Origin: Sparassis latifolia
Lineage: Eukaryota > Basidiomycota > Agaricomycetes > Polyporales > Sparassidaceae
Reading direction: 5' to 3'
Assembly (NCBI GenBank): GCA_018466975.1
Contig: CM031562.1
Coordinates: 3,038,001 to 3,102,000 of the forward strand
DNA length: 64,000 nucleotides
In this document: positions 12,676-23,570 of the stretch, piece after piece
How the letters are laid out: every line of letters begins with the position of its first letter
Numbering within the stretch: the stretch's first letter is position 1
The notes under the pieces: model-generated
What the model was told of the DNA's origin: nothing
Databases searched by the model: none
What the model saw: only the letters and a program-made list of their open reading frames with translations
Translations under genes and position numbers: made by a program

Positions 12676-13689
12676 ATGGATACATTCACTTCTGCATCAC
12701 TAAGCTCTAAAGCCCATCGCTCCTCCAGTGTACTCTTGAGATGGGTGGACTGCGCTCGCCATCACCAAGGCATGTTGTTGCCAGCAATTGGCCCATCGCC
12801 AAAGGAGCTGAGTGAGAGCTTCACTGCATGGGAATCTCGCTCCACCAGCAAAGGGCCCACTGCCAAGGGTCAGAGGGTTGGCCATTGCCAAGCCATGTTT
12901 TTGCCACCAATTGGCCCTCCGCCATGAGTGCTGGTGAGTGATGGGCTCACCGCCAAAGGTCAGAGGGTTGGCGATCACCAGAGCATGTCATCACCACCAA
13001 TGTGCCCAGAAACTGCAGGGCTGTATGTGACAATGGGCCCATTGGTGGCGATGACATATCCTGGTGATCGTCAATCCACTGGCTTTTGGCAGTGGGCCGA
13101 TTGCTGGCAGAAACATGTCCTGGTGATGACCTATCCCATGGGTGCTTGCAGTAAGGCCCTCACTAAGGGTGCTTTGGCGATGGGCCGATTGCTGGTGATA
13201 ACATGCTCTGGCAATCGTCAACCCTCTAACCTTTGGCGGTGGGCCCATCCTTCAGGTTACACTCTTGGTGATCGACCCACTGCTCATTCGTCATACTCTG
13301 GCGGTGGGCCCATTACTCAGACAAACATGCTCTGGCCATGGCCAACACTCCAATTTTTGGCAGTGGGCCCATCCGTCATCTTACACTCGTGGCGATGGGC
13401 CCATTGATGGCGATAACATGCTCTGGCGTCGGCCCACCCTCTGACCTATGGCAGTGGGCCCATTGCTTAATGGTTACAACACTGTAATATGCCCTACTAG
13501 TGGGCCAAGCACTGGGAGAAGAACACTAGCAGTGGGCCCACTGCTAGTATCCCACACATGAAAGATATGGGCCCACTGCTGGTAGAGGTCAACATGGTGA
13601 CAATGGGCCGATGTCCGCTGGCTGTCCAGTTCATGACAATGTCAGGGTAAATGGGAGTTCAGTTCAGGTAACATGACTGAAAGGTGTGG
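12676..13689 (+). repeat. GGGCCC-rich repeat array, copy R2
   Basis: Second copy of the R1 array, in the same orientation. The stretch CTTTGGCGATGGGC through AACATGACTGAAAGGTGTGG matches R1 closely, and the last ~285 bases are nearly identical. R1 and R2 bracket 4895-12675 like long direct repeats, but they do not show TG...CA LTR ends, and I see no clear target duplication. Confidence 0.9.
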
Positions 13690-14200
13690 ATCGTAGTTGA
13701 GGAGTTAGAAATAGTGTTCGGGCTCATAGTGTTCCCTCCTCCAATAACCAGCTTCCAATTGCTGTCAGACTAGGGTCTGTTGTGTAGCACCCTGTGGTAT
13801 CTCCGAAATGCAAGACTGCTTTGCAGATGTGATTTCCATCTCAGGGCGCTATGCATCCCTTCATCTCCTCAACACTTCAAATACTAATCATTCTCGGTCA
13901 GGGTACCTGGGCCCACATATAAGAATGAGCCACGGATACTACGCGACACCAGATTGCACCCCCAAAATTGTCTCAGTTCGGCACTAATTGAGATCCCCTC
14001 GGTTGGTGCCCTGTGAGTATGCTTGGTCGGGCGCTTCACGAGACTGGCTCCTTATCGGGAATTCTGCAAGATTGGTGCAGGCACCCAGGCCTGCGGTGCA
14101 AAGAGATGTTTGCATGTACCACCCGCAGTCTCACGCATGGTTCCCTTGCATGCACGGCACCTTGTACCTCGGCCTACAACCCTGGACGATCCCCTCTAAA
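13690..14200 (+). other. Upstream region of gene C, shared with 51230-51360
   Basis: No coding region is certain. Bases ~13715-13880 match, in reverse orientation, ~51230-51360 (TATCTCCGAAATG, AACCAGCTTCCAATTG and GACTAGGGTC landmarks). This shows that the block in front of gene C belongs to a dispersed repeat or a multicopy gene promoter. Confidence 0.6.
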
Positions 14201-14942
14201 ATGGCTGAACCCTCCGATGCCTGTGTTATTGCCGAATATGATGTGCGTGATGCCATAGCAGATGTGAATCGTCATCTTGCAATGGCCGATGGGTCTGGAG
14301 GAGACGAGGCATAGAGGGTGTGGATCGGTGAGCCGTCCCACCTGGTGCTGAGTGTTTTATTATCCTCACTGTCCACTTTTGACCTCTGTTGTCCACCAGA
14401 GAATGTTGGAGGATTGCTTCGAGATCCTCATCACCTTCGGGGAGTCAGATTTTGATCTGAGGGAGGTCAACGAGATATGCACGACATTCGTCGATGTTCT
14501 TTTGTACGCACACTTGCAGTCTTTCACCAGTCTCCATCTTCCGGACCCATCCCAGCAGAAGGTTGATGCCACGATGACCCGGCTGGCACTGGGCCAGGAC
14601 TTCTTCACTATGCTCGAACGTCGTGCCACACAGCCCACATTGATTCACGATCCCAGATGTGAGGCATGCCAGGAAGCTGACGTTGATTGCCTCTTTGGCA
14701 CCTCTATGAGAGGTGCTTGTGCCAGGTGCCAGGCAAGGAGGTGCAGGTGCACTTATGTGAAGCAGAGGTTGAAGTCCCAAGATGCACCTACACTTCTGTC
14801 CCATGAATTGCTCTCTCTCACTATCTCCTTCCAACTAGCGACCTTCGCAAACATGGGCGGATCACTGGGGCTGCAGATGAAACGATCCCGCAGCAAGAAG
14901 GCTACCTCCTTGGGGGCACGCAGGATACAAGTCTTGTACTAA
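14201..14942 (+). pseudogene. Gene C: Zn2Cys6-like cysteine-cluster gene, truncated
   Basis: Exon 1, 14201-14317, starts MAEPSDAC and contains a TAG at 14312-14314. Intron ~14318-14399 has a GTGTGG donor and CACCAG acceptor. Exon 2, 14400-14942, begins RMLEDCFEI. The cluster CEAC-X6-C-X9-CARC-X6-C near residues ~130-160 has exactly the spacing seen in gene A (C-X2-C-X6-C-X9-C-X2-C-X6-C). That pattern is the one known for fungal binuclear zinc domains, and it is followed by basic residues (KQRLK, KRSRSKK). The frame ends where helicase-relic sequence begins (about 14945), so the 3' part is lost or displaced. The function is unknown; a DNA-binding role is inference. Confidence 0.65.
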
Positions 14943-14944
14943 GG

Positions 14945-15530
14945 CAGACATTAAGTTGCTTCAGTCTAAAATAGCTGGAAGGGGTCCAGACAAACCTGAA
15001 CTCTCTCAGACAAGATTCAGAAATGTGTCCATCATAATAAGCTTTAATGCATATCGTGATTGAACCAATGAACTTGGCTCTGCACAATTTGCCAGAGAGA
15101 CTGGTCAGACACTCCAGACATTTTATTCCATAGACAGCTGGAAGTCAGATGACACTAGTAACAAGAAGAGAAAATCAAAGAAAAAGTCTGCTACAGTAGA
15201 TCCTAAGTGATCATCAAATAAGATCAGTCCACACTTGCAGGAAAAACTCTGGAACTTGCCACACTGTTGTACCAACCATCATCCAGGTAAATTGTCCTAT
15301 ATATTGGACTGCCAGTTATGATTAAGAACAATAAAGCAACTGGATGTGGTGTCACTAATGGTGCTGAAGGCATTGTAGTTGGCTGGAAGTCACGACCACT
15401 TACTCATGATAAAATGGCTCTTGATACTCTATTTGTAAAGTTGACTGCACCTCCATCTCCTATTCAATTAGATGGCTTACCTCTGAATGTTGTTTCTATT
15501 ACACATCAAGTACAATAAATTGACTGTGTA
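14945..15530 (+). pseudogene. Helitron-type Pif1 helicase relic, part 1
   Basis: The frame from about 14945 reads LLQSKIAGRGPDKPELSQ, then FRNVSII, YSIDSWKS, HLQEKLW and HHPGKLS, shifts by one base near 15300, and continues MIKNNKAT, GVTNGAEGIVVGW, LDTLFVKL and LDGLPLNVVSIT to the insertion point. These are hallmark blocks of the C-terminal half of Pif1-like helicases in fungal Helitron-type genes. Internal stops (YRD*, PK*, VQ*) show decay. The N-terminal Rep and Walker regions are absent upstream, where gene C lies instead. The gene continues at 22673 after the 7.1-kb insertion. Confidence 0.85.
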
Positions 15531-15537
15531 ATGCCCA
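15531..15537. repeat. Target-site duplication ATGCCCA (left)
   Basis: ATGCCCA at 15531-15537 is repeated at 22666-22672, flanking the 7.1-kb element. Joining the helicase frame through one copy reads CVMPNGARLHISRGQ without a break, which supports a 7-base duplication. Confidence 0.85.
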
Positions 15538-16250
15538 CACACCTATCAGCCAATATATACCTAAAAGTCCATATAACCGAGGTGGAATATTTTGTGTAAA
15601 TTTCCATAAAACTGAGTGTTGGCCAAGAATATAATATAGGATGGAGATATAGGATTGGCCAAGATAAGTATGCTATATAGGCTAAGTCGCATATTTGGGA
15701 GTTAGCCAAGGGAGGTGCAGTTTAAAGTTTATATAGGTTATCGGGCATTTTGGGGTCAGCCGCCATTTCTCTATATAAATTGTAGCTGAAATAGTGCCAT
15801 TGGCCAAGAGTCATAAAATTCCAATCCTATATAGAGTTTGCAGACAGTTGGGCTTGGCCAAGTGGACCTATATAGAATCTTTGTGTAAATGTTTCACTTG
15901 GCCAAGGCACATGAAATTTTGATTCTATATAGCATTTTCTGACATTTGGCTGTGGCCAAGGGTACCCTATATAGATTTTTGTGAAAATAATGCCTGCGGC
16001 CAAGGGTCAAGAAATTGAAATTCTATATAGAATTGTCTGAAATTTGGTCGTGGCTGAAAATATCCTATATAGTTTTTATAGAAATAGTGGTCATGGCTGA
16101 GTGTTCTGAAATTTATATTCTATATAGGGTCTTCTAAACTTTGGCATTAGCCAAGAATGCCCTATATAGTTTTTGTGAAAATGGTGGCCTTGGCCGAGGA
16201 TCTAGAAATTTTCATTCTATAAAGAGTTTTTCACACTTTGGCCTTGGCCG
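15538..16250 (+). repeat. Left terminal inverted repeat of 7.1-kb element
   Basis: About twelve subunits of ~60 bases. Each pairs a GGCC(A/G)AG segment with CTATATAG. The reverse complement is found at 21866-22665 with the subunits in mirrored order. Confidence 0.85.
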
Positions 16251-16313
16251 TATAGCTTTTTACACAAATGGGGCTTCAGGCTAAGGCATCCAAACTTAAT
16301 GGTCTTGCTGACA

Positions 16314-16720
16314 CTAGTGCAAAGCAGGGGTATACCCCTGGGAACTTTGAGCTGTACCTCTACCCTTACCCTCCAAGGGTACATACCCTTCACCAGGGTA
16401 AGAGTATGGGTAAAGTACCAAACCCTGAGGGTATACCCCTCAATATCTGCCTTACTTGAGGAAATAACATCATAGACATTAAGTTTAAGGCTTGTAATAT
16501 TCTTCTTTTCCCTTTAAAGCTTCTGTAAATATAGTTTAAGGCTGTATCTAGGCTGTACTTAGGCTTTAGTCACCATACAATTACTGCTTACATTATATAT
16601 ACTATATGCAGTGATACCCTCCAGGAGTACAAGGGTCTGAAAGTTCATACCCCTACCCTTACTCTCCAATACCCTTACCTCTTACCCTTGAGGGTTATGC
16701 ATACCCCTGCTCTGCACTAG
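16314..16720. mobile_element. 407-bp MITE, CTAGTGC-type inverted ends
   Basis: The left end CTAGTGCAAAGCAGGGGTAT matches the reverse complement of the right end (ATACCCCTGCTCTGCACTAG) with one mismatch. The interior is rich in TACCCCT/AGGGGTA words and has no coding frame. A second, right-truncated copy lies at 17170-17507. No target duplication is obvious. Confidence 0.75.
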
Positions 16721-17169
16721 GGCCCTAAGTGATGAAGGAGGGTGAGTGACTATCTGTTCATGCCTGGTTAAATTTATTCACAGATTGTAATTAGCATGTC
16801 AGTTAATCGAGTTAACTGGCTGAGAGCAAAGGCACAAGACACAAGATACAAGGAGGAGGTACCAAAGGCGTAATATGAGATGTTATAAACTGTCCTGTGG
16901 TTTGAACACAAGCAGCATGAGTGGCAGACCAGGGAGATGGAGGCGGTGAGTGCAGGTCTATGTGATCATGCATCCTATGTAGCAAAGCAAGGTGCAATGT
17001 TCAAGGACTTTGCACTTCAATCACAACAGGCATTCAATGGTCAAATGATTGTCAGATAGTTTGCGAGTTGCAAAGGTAGGTATGCAAAGTAGTCAATAAA
17101 TGTGTGTGACTGGCTATTTAAATTTGAATGAGTGTATCCTCCAGGACCCTAAAGAAGCATGGTGTCAGG
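16721..17169. other. Interior segment of 7.1-kb element, no gene seen
   Basis: This separates the two CTAGTGC-type MITEs. I see no supported coding region or repeat. It may have been continuous with 17508-17770 before insertion of the MITEs. Confidence 0.3.
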
Positions 17170-17507
17170 CTAGTGCAGAGCAGGGGTATACCCCTGGGTA
17201 CTTTGAGCTGTACCTCTACTTTTACCCTTCAAGGGTACATACCCTTCATCAGGGGTAAGGGTATGGGTAAGGGTACCAAACCCTGAGGGTATACCCCTCA
17301 ATATCTGCCTTATTTGAGGGAATGACATTATACACATTACGTTTAAGGCTTGTAACAGTCTTCTTTTCCCTTTGGAGCTTCTGAATATATAGTTTAAGGC
17401 TGTATTTAGGCTGTACTTAGGCTTTATTCATCATACAGTTACTGCTTACATTATATATACTATATGCAATGATACCCTCCAGGGGTACAAGGGTCGGGAA
17501 GTTCAGA
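17170..17507. mobile_element. Truncated copy of the CTAGTGC-type MITE
   Basis: It begins CTAGTGCAGAGCAGGGGTAT and follows the 16314-16720 copy closely (GGGAAC/GGGTAC, TTTGAGCTGTACC, ATATACTATATGCA) until AAGTTCA near 17507, where the right TIR is missing. Confidence 0.75.
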
Positions 17508-17939
17508 GCTAGGGTTCAGTTTGCTCAATCAGATGAAATCTGGCTTGGAGAAAGCACATACTCTTGAGCTTTGCCAGCTATAGTTGATAGTAGGGCTTTT
17601 GAAATGATGAAAGTACTGAGAATGCTGTTGTAGCAGATAGGCCAAGGGTTCAAAAAGTACACATGGTGGTGCGTGATGTGATCACATGACTGAAGTGCCC
17701 ATGCATTGCCCGGCATACCGGCATGGCTTCGCCTTATTCATGCTTCATTGTTACAAACTCAAGTGTTACAAATTTTTCTAACTACAAAAATTGAAAACAC
17801 AAAAGGTGACTTGTGATGACTGAGGGTGGGCCCTCCCTCATTCACCACAAGCACCAGAAAGAAGGGAAAAGAAAAAGAAGGTAGACTACAAGAAAAGTAC
17901 AAATACAATCTGAAAAACACCAAGAGGAAGTCAGAAAAC

Positions 17940-18400
17940 TGTCGCAAAATGTTAAAAAATGCTCACCTTGTGCGCTGCATTGCTTGCGCTGCAGTGACCA
18001 TCGTCAATTTTCAGTACATGTGTAAGAGGCTGTGGAAACATCAAAAGGTCAGTATTCTTCAAAGTGTAAGGAAAAAAACTTACCAGTTCTTTCAATCCAC
18101 TATAGGATTTGGCCTCATCTTCACCACTGCCATAAAACCCACTATATGCTGAAGAACAGTTGTCAGTATCAGTATGAAGTGTAGTGGAGTACTTACCACA
18201 TCGTTCTTACACTTCCTGTACTCCCACCATACCATGCAAAAAGAAACAAACAAGTAAAAAACACTGACCTTATGGAGCAGGCCAATGGCGGCTCCACGCA
18301 CGACTCGCACAGCACAAGACTGATGGCCGGCGACAATGTAATGTGCAGAGCACATATGCACCTAGATGCAAGTACGCCGAAGCGCATTGGCACCGAAGTG
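17940..18400 (-). pseudogene. Intron-containing gene fragment inside the 7.1-kb element
   Basis: Read on the minus strand, the stretch shows a series of strong fungal donors (GTCAGTG near 18267, GTAAGTACT near 18195, GTAAGTTTT near 18080, GTGAGCATT near 17965). Matching CAG/TAG acceptors lie ~50-70 bases further on. The exons between them are very short. No domain is recognised. This spacing suggests a captured piece of a host-type gene, but the splice model is tentative. Confidence 0.35.
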
Positions 18401-18439
18401 CAAAATCCCCCAATTCTCATATATACTGAGTGAGAGGCG

Positions 18440-18960
18440 CAGTGGGTCACCCCAATGCGAGCCCTCTGCAGCTCGCCACATGCCCAGTGATCCCCAAATC
18501 TCAAGTACCAGGTGAGGGACATGAGTGGGTCGCCCCCACAACATGGAGCTCTCTGCAGCTCGCCACCGCATGCCCAGTGATCCCCCAAATCTCAAGTACC
18601 AGGTGAGGGACATGAGTGGGTCGCCCCCACAACATGGAGCCCTCTGCAGCTCGCCACTGCATGCCCAGTGATCCCCCAAATCTCAAGTACCAGGTGAGGG
18701 ACATGAGTGGGTCGCCCCCACAACATGGAGCTCTCTGCAGCTCGCCACTGCATGCCCAGTGATCCCCCAAATCTCAAGTACCAGGTGAGGGACATGAGTG
18801 GGTCGCCCCCACAACATGGAGCTCTCTGCAGCTCGCCGCTGCATGCCCAGTGATCCCCCAAAACTCAAGTACCAGGTGAGGGATGCAAGTGGGTCGCCCC
18901 CACAATGCGAAGCCCTCTGCAGCTCGTTGCTGCATGCCCAGTGATCTCCCAAAACCCACA
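18440..18960 (-). repeat. 91-bp minisatellite (~5-6 units)
   Basis: Units of 91 bases recur with few changes. Landmarks are GTCGCCCCCACAACATGG, CTCTGCAGCTCGCC and CCCAGTGATCCCCCAAA. Because 91 is not a multiple of three, all three minus-strand frames stay open in turn, giving the same apparent peptide (GDHWACSGELQRAPCCGGDP) in overlapping frames. These are not genes. Confidence 0.95.
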
Positions 18961-19152
18961 TGTACCCCATGACTGGCCAAAGACCAGCCATGGGATGAAG
19001 TCAGTAAAGTGCATATTACATAATACTATCTACAGGAAAAGAAACAGTTACCTTACAAAGGCACGCGCAAATAACTGAGCTTTGACACTGCATGCCCATG
19101 GCAACATGCAGCAACAAAGCTCAGGCACTTGTAGCCGGCTTGCTGGAAGGGG

Positions 19153-19634
19153 ATGGTGGTGGTAGAGAAGGAAGAGAGAGAGGAAGTTGCGCCAGCTCAT
19201 AAAACCAACTATTTGGCCATGTTTGTTCAGTCATGTGCCCCAGACACCAGACGCGTCAAGCACCTTCCATATGCAGAAGGTGTACACTGGTGGCTGGAAT
19301 ATTGCTATATTTGGACAATTTTCGGACTCCAATCAAATTTCAGCCACTGTCCACTAGATTTCGGGAAGTCCGGCCCTCCAAGCATATCACGTGATCTCCA
19401 TGGGCTCGCACGCACAAGTCCTTTTGATTGCAATCACTGTAATCTGATCTATCTCTCTCTCTCTCTCTCTTACTCTATCCTTGCTGTCTCTGCTCTGCTA
19501 TATTTCTGTTGCTGTGCCTCTGCTGCTTATTCTCACACATCTATTTGGCTACTTTTGTATATTCTACCATGCACGGCCAGTCTGAGAAGCACGCACAGTC
19601 TGCTCAGCCGGCCAGTCAGACCTTTACCTCACTA
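19153..19634 (+). other. Segment with long open frame and (TC)n run; coding status doubtful
   Basis: A 160-codon frame spans 19153-19635, but its second half is translated (TC)n and simple sequence (around 19450-19475), and no domain is visible. The frame ends at the edge of a MITE. I treat it as probably non-coding interior of the 7.1-kb element. Confidence 0.3.
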
Positions 19635-20106
19635 GGCAGGGACATAGTAGTGTAATAAACTATGCAAAGGTCCAAGTATAGTTATAGTAAATGTTATAGT
19701 CCAGGTATGAGTTTGTTAGACCTGTGAAACCTGTACACATAGTATAGGTATATGAGGTCTGACTATATAAACCTGCGGAGTTTTTATAAATATATGAGTG
19801 AGACTCAAATTAAACTAAATTAATTAAAGCACAAATGCTAACACATATATTCTGTACAAGAGCTACTTAAACTTAAACTTTGCATGTTAAACTTTGCTCT
19901 TAAGTACTACTTTACTTGAAGACATGTCCAGGATGTGTAGTAAACTACACATAGGTACATACATAGTAATAGTACAGGTCATAGTACAGGTTTATCTTTT
20001 ATAAACCTGTGACCCTCATAGACCTGTACTATATGCAGGTCTATGTACCTGTATGTATAGTCAGGGTCAGGCCTTTGTACTATAAAGGTAGACCTGTGTC
20101 CCTGCC
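19635..20106. mobile_element. 472-bp MITE, GGCAGGGACA inverted ends, TA duplication
   Basis: The left end GGCAGGGACA and right end TGTCCCTGCC are perfect 10-base inverted repeats. TA lies directly outside both ends (19633-19634 and 20107-20108). The interior is AT-rich without a coding frame. The TA duplication is the Tc1/mariner mode, so a mariner-type MITE is likely. Confidence 0.7.
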
Positions 20107-20119
20107 TATACCCCGCAGT

Positions 20120-21850
20120 CCAATGTTAGGCAATCTACCTTCAATCTGCACTCAATCCCGGAGAATCCTGCATCTGTGGGTACAAGTCAGGACCAGCATC
20201 AAGGTTTCAATCTCGATCAGGCTGATCAGCCAATTAGAGGAGGCATCTCGTACTGTAGATCTGTGCCACCAGCTTACTACCATGGCCGACCTTTGCAAAA
20301 GGACAGACCAGGTATGTTTTCATGTTTCTAATAGTGAATACATTTGTCAAGTAAGCAACATTTCATTTGATATTGTAATGACAGACTCTACCCTGCATTC
20401 GCTGACACCTCACATGACCCCCCAAGCAGATACTATGTCGCAATTGACTCTGAGTGTGGATGAGATGAAGGACATGGATAATTAGAAGCAGTTCCAGTTG
20501 AGAGAAAGCAGAGATGACAGGGGGAGCATTGTGTATAGAGGTTTGTATGAAGATGTCCATGAAGATGGTCAGTTGAAGGGGGAGTTTCTGGATGATGACT
20601 TGGACAAAGGTGAGACATTTCTAGTAAATCACAATCACACCGGTAGCCCACCTCTGTCCAATGATGAATCAAAGGAGAGTGATAAATTGGACAATACCAA
20701 GGAGGAACATAAGGAGACAATCCACCAGCCACTAAGCTATGTGCCTGTGTCAAATGTCAAGGAGGATATCAAGGAGGATGTTGAGGAGGAGAGCAAGGCT
20801 GAGGCCAAAGATGAGGATGAGGATGAGGCAAGTGTTCCTGCTCTACCCTCATGTGTTTTTAGAGCCACCCATTTGTCGAAGTCATACGCAGGCCGAAAGG
20901 ATGTGCATCTGCTGCTAAAATGGATGTCCCTCGATGCCGAAGCAGTCAACTCATATGTGATCCTGCAGTGTCTATCACTGCTGCTGTTCATGAACATGAG
21001 AACAGCTTACTCACCTCCAATCCAACTATACATCCTTCTGCTCATGCTTCTAAGCATCAACGTCACAAGATCTTCCAGATGGTATAGAAGTCTGTGATAT
21101 GGTGTTGTTTCTCTCTTCAACATATGCATCTTGCTAACACCATGCACCTAGTATTGCTTTCTCTGGAAATAAGGCAGAAACTTGGTTGACTGTGACCATC
21201 CAAACGTGACAGAGGTGCAATGCAGGTATACCATGTAGGTTTAATATGAATTCTTTACTCGCACAAAAGCTGATATTTGAGGGATATCAGAGCCTGTATA
21301 GTGTCCCATCCACTGAAAAATCTTGGGTACCATTGATGAAGGGTCTTTGGATTGTCAGCAAGAGGGAGATAGCACTGACCACAAGGTTGGATACCACCTC
21401 TTTGGTTTTGGTTCATCTGCACCTGCACTTGCTGCCTGTGCATGATACCATCGCCAATCCTGTGGAGGAGTACCTTCGAGCCTATTACGTTGACCGCAGC
21501 GAGTTCCTAAATTCGCTGGATGTTATCTTTGACTTGAAAGGTTCAGAGGCAACAGAAGGTCATCATCTTCATATGCTCAACATAGTGTCAAAAATTTGAT
21601 CATATGTATTTAGATTAAATTCAGTGGCTCTGAATCATTTGATATGAAGGATATTGGTCTCAGAATGTGATAGCAAAGGACAGCCCAACTACTACTACAC
21701 AAACCCTGAAGGTGGTCTGACCTGGCTCATTATAGCTGATGGTATCACATGTGATGAAACCTGTATATATACACTTGGTGAAGGCCCCAGCTTTAAAACT
21801 CCTATGTGTGAAGAGAATTTTGCCCTTTCTGATCAAAACAAATAGAAGAT
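20120..21850 (+). pseudogene. Captured gene-like fragments in the 7.1-kb element
   Basis: Frames include a short helical exon (LEEASRTVDLCHQLTTMADL, ~20235-20315, donor-like GTATGT after it). A 200-codon acidic frame at 20498-21097 has (E/D/K)-rich middle VKEDIKEDVEEESKAEAKDE. Frames at 21246-21599 and 21654-21845 follow; the second contains PNYYYTNPEGGLTWL, which loosely recalls a WW-type motif. No single continuous gene can be built and no family is certain. Gene pieces inside a TIR element are the arrangement known from Pack-MULEs, and that reading is inference. Confidence 0.45.
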
Positions 21851-21865
21851 GCTACTTGGCTGAAG

Positions 21866-22665
21866 TCAAAGTGTGGAGAATCCTATATAGGATACAAATT
21901 TCAAGAGTCTCGGCTGAGACCATTATTTTCAAAAATCCTGTATAATGCATCCTTGGCCAATGCCATATTTCAGAAGATCCTATATAAAATAGATATTCTA
22001 CTACCTTCGGCCAAGGCCAACATTTCTGCAAGAACTATATAGTGTATATTCAGCCAAGGCCAAAATTCAGATCTCTCTATATAGGTTAAAATTTGATGAC
22101 TCCTGGCTGAGGCCACCATTTCCACAAGAACTATATAGGGTATCTGTAGCTGAGGCCAAATTTCAGACAATCCTATATAGAATGTAAATTGCTTGACCCT
22201 TGGCCGCAGGCACTATTTTCACAAAAATCTATATAGGGTACCCTTGGCCACAGCCAAATGTCAGAAAATGCTATATAGAATCAAAATTTCATGTGCCTTG
22301 GCCAAGTGGAACATTGACACAAAGATTCTATATAGGTCCACTTGGCCAAGCCCAACTGTCTGCAAACTCTATATAGGATTGGAATTTTATGACTCTTGGC
22401 CAATGGCACTATTTCAGCTACAATCTATATAGAGAAATGGCGGCCGACCCCAAAATGCCCGATAACCTATATAGACTTTAAACTGCACCTCCCTTGGCTA
22501 ACTCCCAAATATGCGACTCAGCCTATATAGCCTACTTATCTTGGCCAACCCTACATCTCCATCCTATATTATATTCTTGGCCAACACTCAGTTTTATGGA
22601 AATTTACACAAAATATTCCACCTCGGTTATATGGACATTTGGGTATATATTGGCTGAATGGGCTC
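21866..22665 (-). repeat. Right terminal inverted repeat of 7.1-kb element
   Basis: Mirror image of 15538-16250 with the same ~60-base subunit order. Shared landmarks include CCATATAACCGAGGTGG, GGCCGACCCCAAAATGCCC (versus GGGTCAGCCGCC) and repeated CTATATAG blocks. Confidence 0.85.
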
Positions 22666-22672
22666 ATGCCCA
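22666..22672. repeat. Target-site duplication ATGCCCA (right)
   Basis: Second copy of the 7-base duplication; see 15531-15537. Confidence 0.85.
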
Positions 22673-23570
22673 ATGGTGCACGCCTGCACATAAGTCGAGG
22701 TCAAGTGGCAGTGATTCCAAACTTTGCAATGACAGACTTCAATTCTCAAGGCAGAACTCGTCCAGATAATGTATGTGATCTTCAGAACTATTGGACACAT
22801 CAATCTATATATACCTGTCTATCACAAGGTTCAACATATGCAGGTACAATACTAAGGATTTGATCCAGCAAAACTTACTGGTGGCATAACTGCCTACTTA
22901 AGACAAGAATTTCAAGACTTGGAACTGTTAGATCAAATAACTAGGCTGCAGTATAGCAAGAAATTGCCTGCATTTATTGACGGTCCTACTCGTGGTGCAG
23001 TCATACATGCATATCGTACATGGACAGGCCAAGACTATATTCTTAAGATAGTACACCATGCCATTAGATGGTTGAAAGAGGTACTATATATAATTGAGAA
23101 GCCACTGGAAATTGCACCTTTTAAACTTTTGGAGAAATCAAAGAAAGGATCCACTACAGAAGTTGCAGAAACTAAGACACCAACTTGAGTAGAACATCAA
23201 GCTCTGGAATTAGCCTGCTATGTAGCAGCTGCAGGAACAAAAAGCCTTGTTACTCTGAGTAATGATCCTGGTGCAGCACATGATGCTAAGCGTAAGCATA
23301 GTGAAGATGCAATAGGCTCTAAGCCTAAGAAACAGAAGGTTACAAGTGCTATAATATTAGAAAATCTGACTTCACCACAAGGCTTTATTTGGAATGCAGA
23401 AACATACAGTTGTGCCTATGACAGTCTCTTTTCAATCTTACATGCTGTGTTTACAACTTCACCTGAATGGTGGATGTCCAATGTTCAGCAGCAGAATATT
23501 TACTTGCAGCTTTTTACACAAGTGTTTGATGATGTTAAACTGGGCAAATTGACAATGAAGAATGCACGAG
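22673..23570 (+). pseudogene. Helitron-type helicase relic, part 2, with protease Cys box
   Basis: The frame resumes with ISRGQVAVIPNFAMTDFNSQ and RTRPDNVCDL, the conserved SF1B helicase end block, then QEFQDLELLDQITRLQY and DGPTRGAVIHAYRTW, and a lysine-rich nuclear-signal-like linker (KKQK near 23330). It ends with ETYSCAYDSLFSILHAVF, which fits the catalytic-cysteine box of ubiquitin-specific-protease-like domains (C in SCAYDS). Frame shifts and stops occur near 22860 and 23190. The LTR element at 23571 interrupts it right after the codons for KNAR. Confidence 0.85.
23566..23570. repeat. Target-site duplication ACGAG (left)
   Basis: ACGAG at 23566-23570 is repeated at 28533-28537 on the other side of the LTR element. 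Joining across one copy keeps the protease frame open. Confidence 0.95.

Larger units (their letters stand above)
15538..22665. mobile_element. 7.1-kb DNA element with ~0.7-0.8-kb terminal inverted repeats
   Basis: Terminal inverted repeats lie at 15538-16250 and 21866-22665. They are made of ~60-base subunits that alternate a TATATAG core with a (T)TGGCC(A/G)AG core. Outer ends are imperfectly matched over ~9 bases, then match well from CAGCCAATATATAC inward. A 7-base target duplication flanks the element. No transposase frame is visible, so it is non-autonomous. The interior holds two smaller MITEs, a 91-base minisatellite and gene-like fragments. The 7-base duplication and long subrepeated TIRs resemble Mutator-like or fold-back elements, but the superfamily is not proven. 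Confidence 0.85.

Noticed and set aside
3700..13689. R1 and R2 as LTRs of an 8-kb retrotransposon
   Set aside because: The repeats are internally tandem, lack TG...CA ends and a target duplication, and the region between them has no gag-pol.
18193..18991. Cysteine-rich repeated peptide on the minus strand
   Set aside because: The 91-base unit is not a multiple of three, so the peptide shifts frame every unit. It is a minisatellite artefact.
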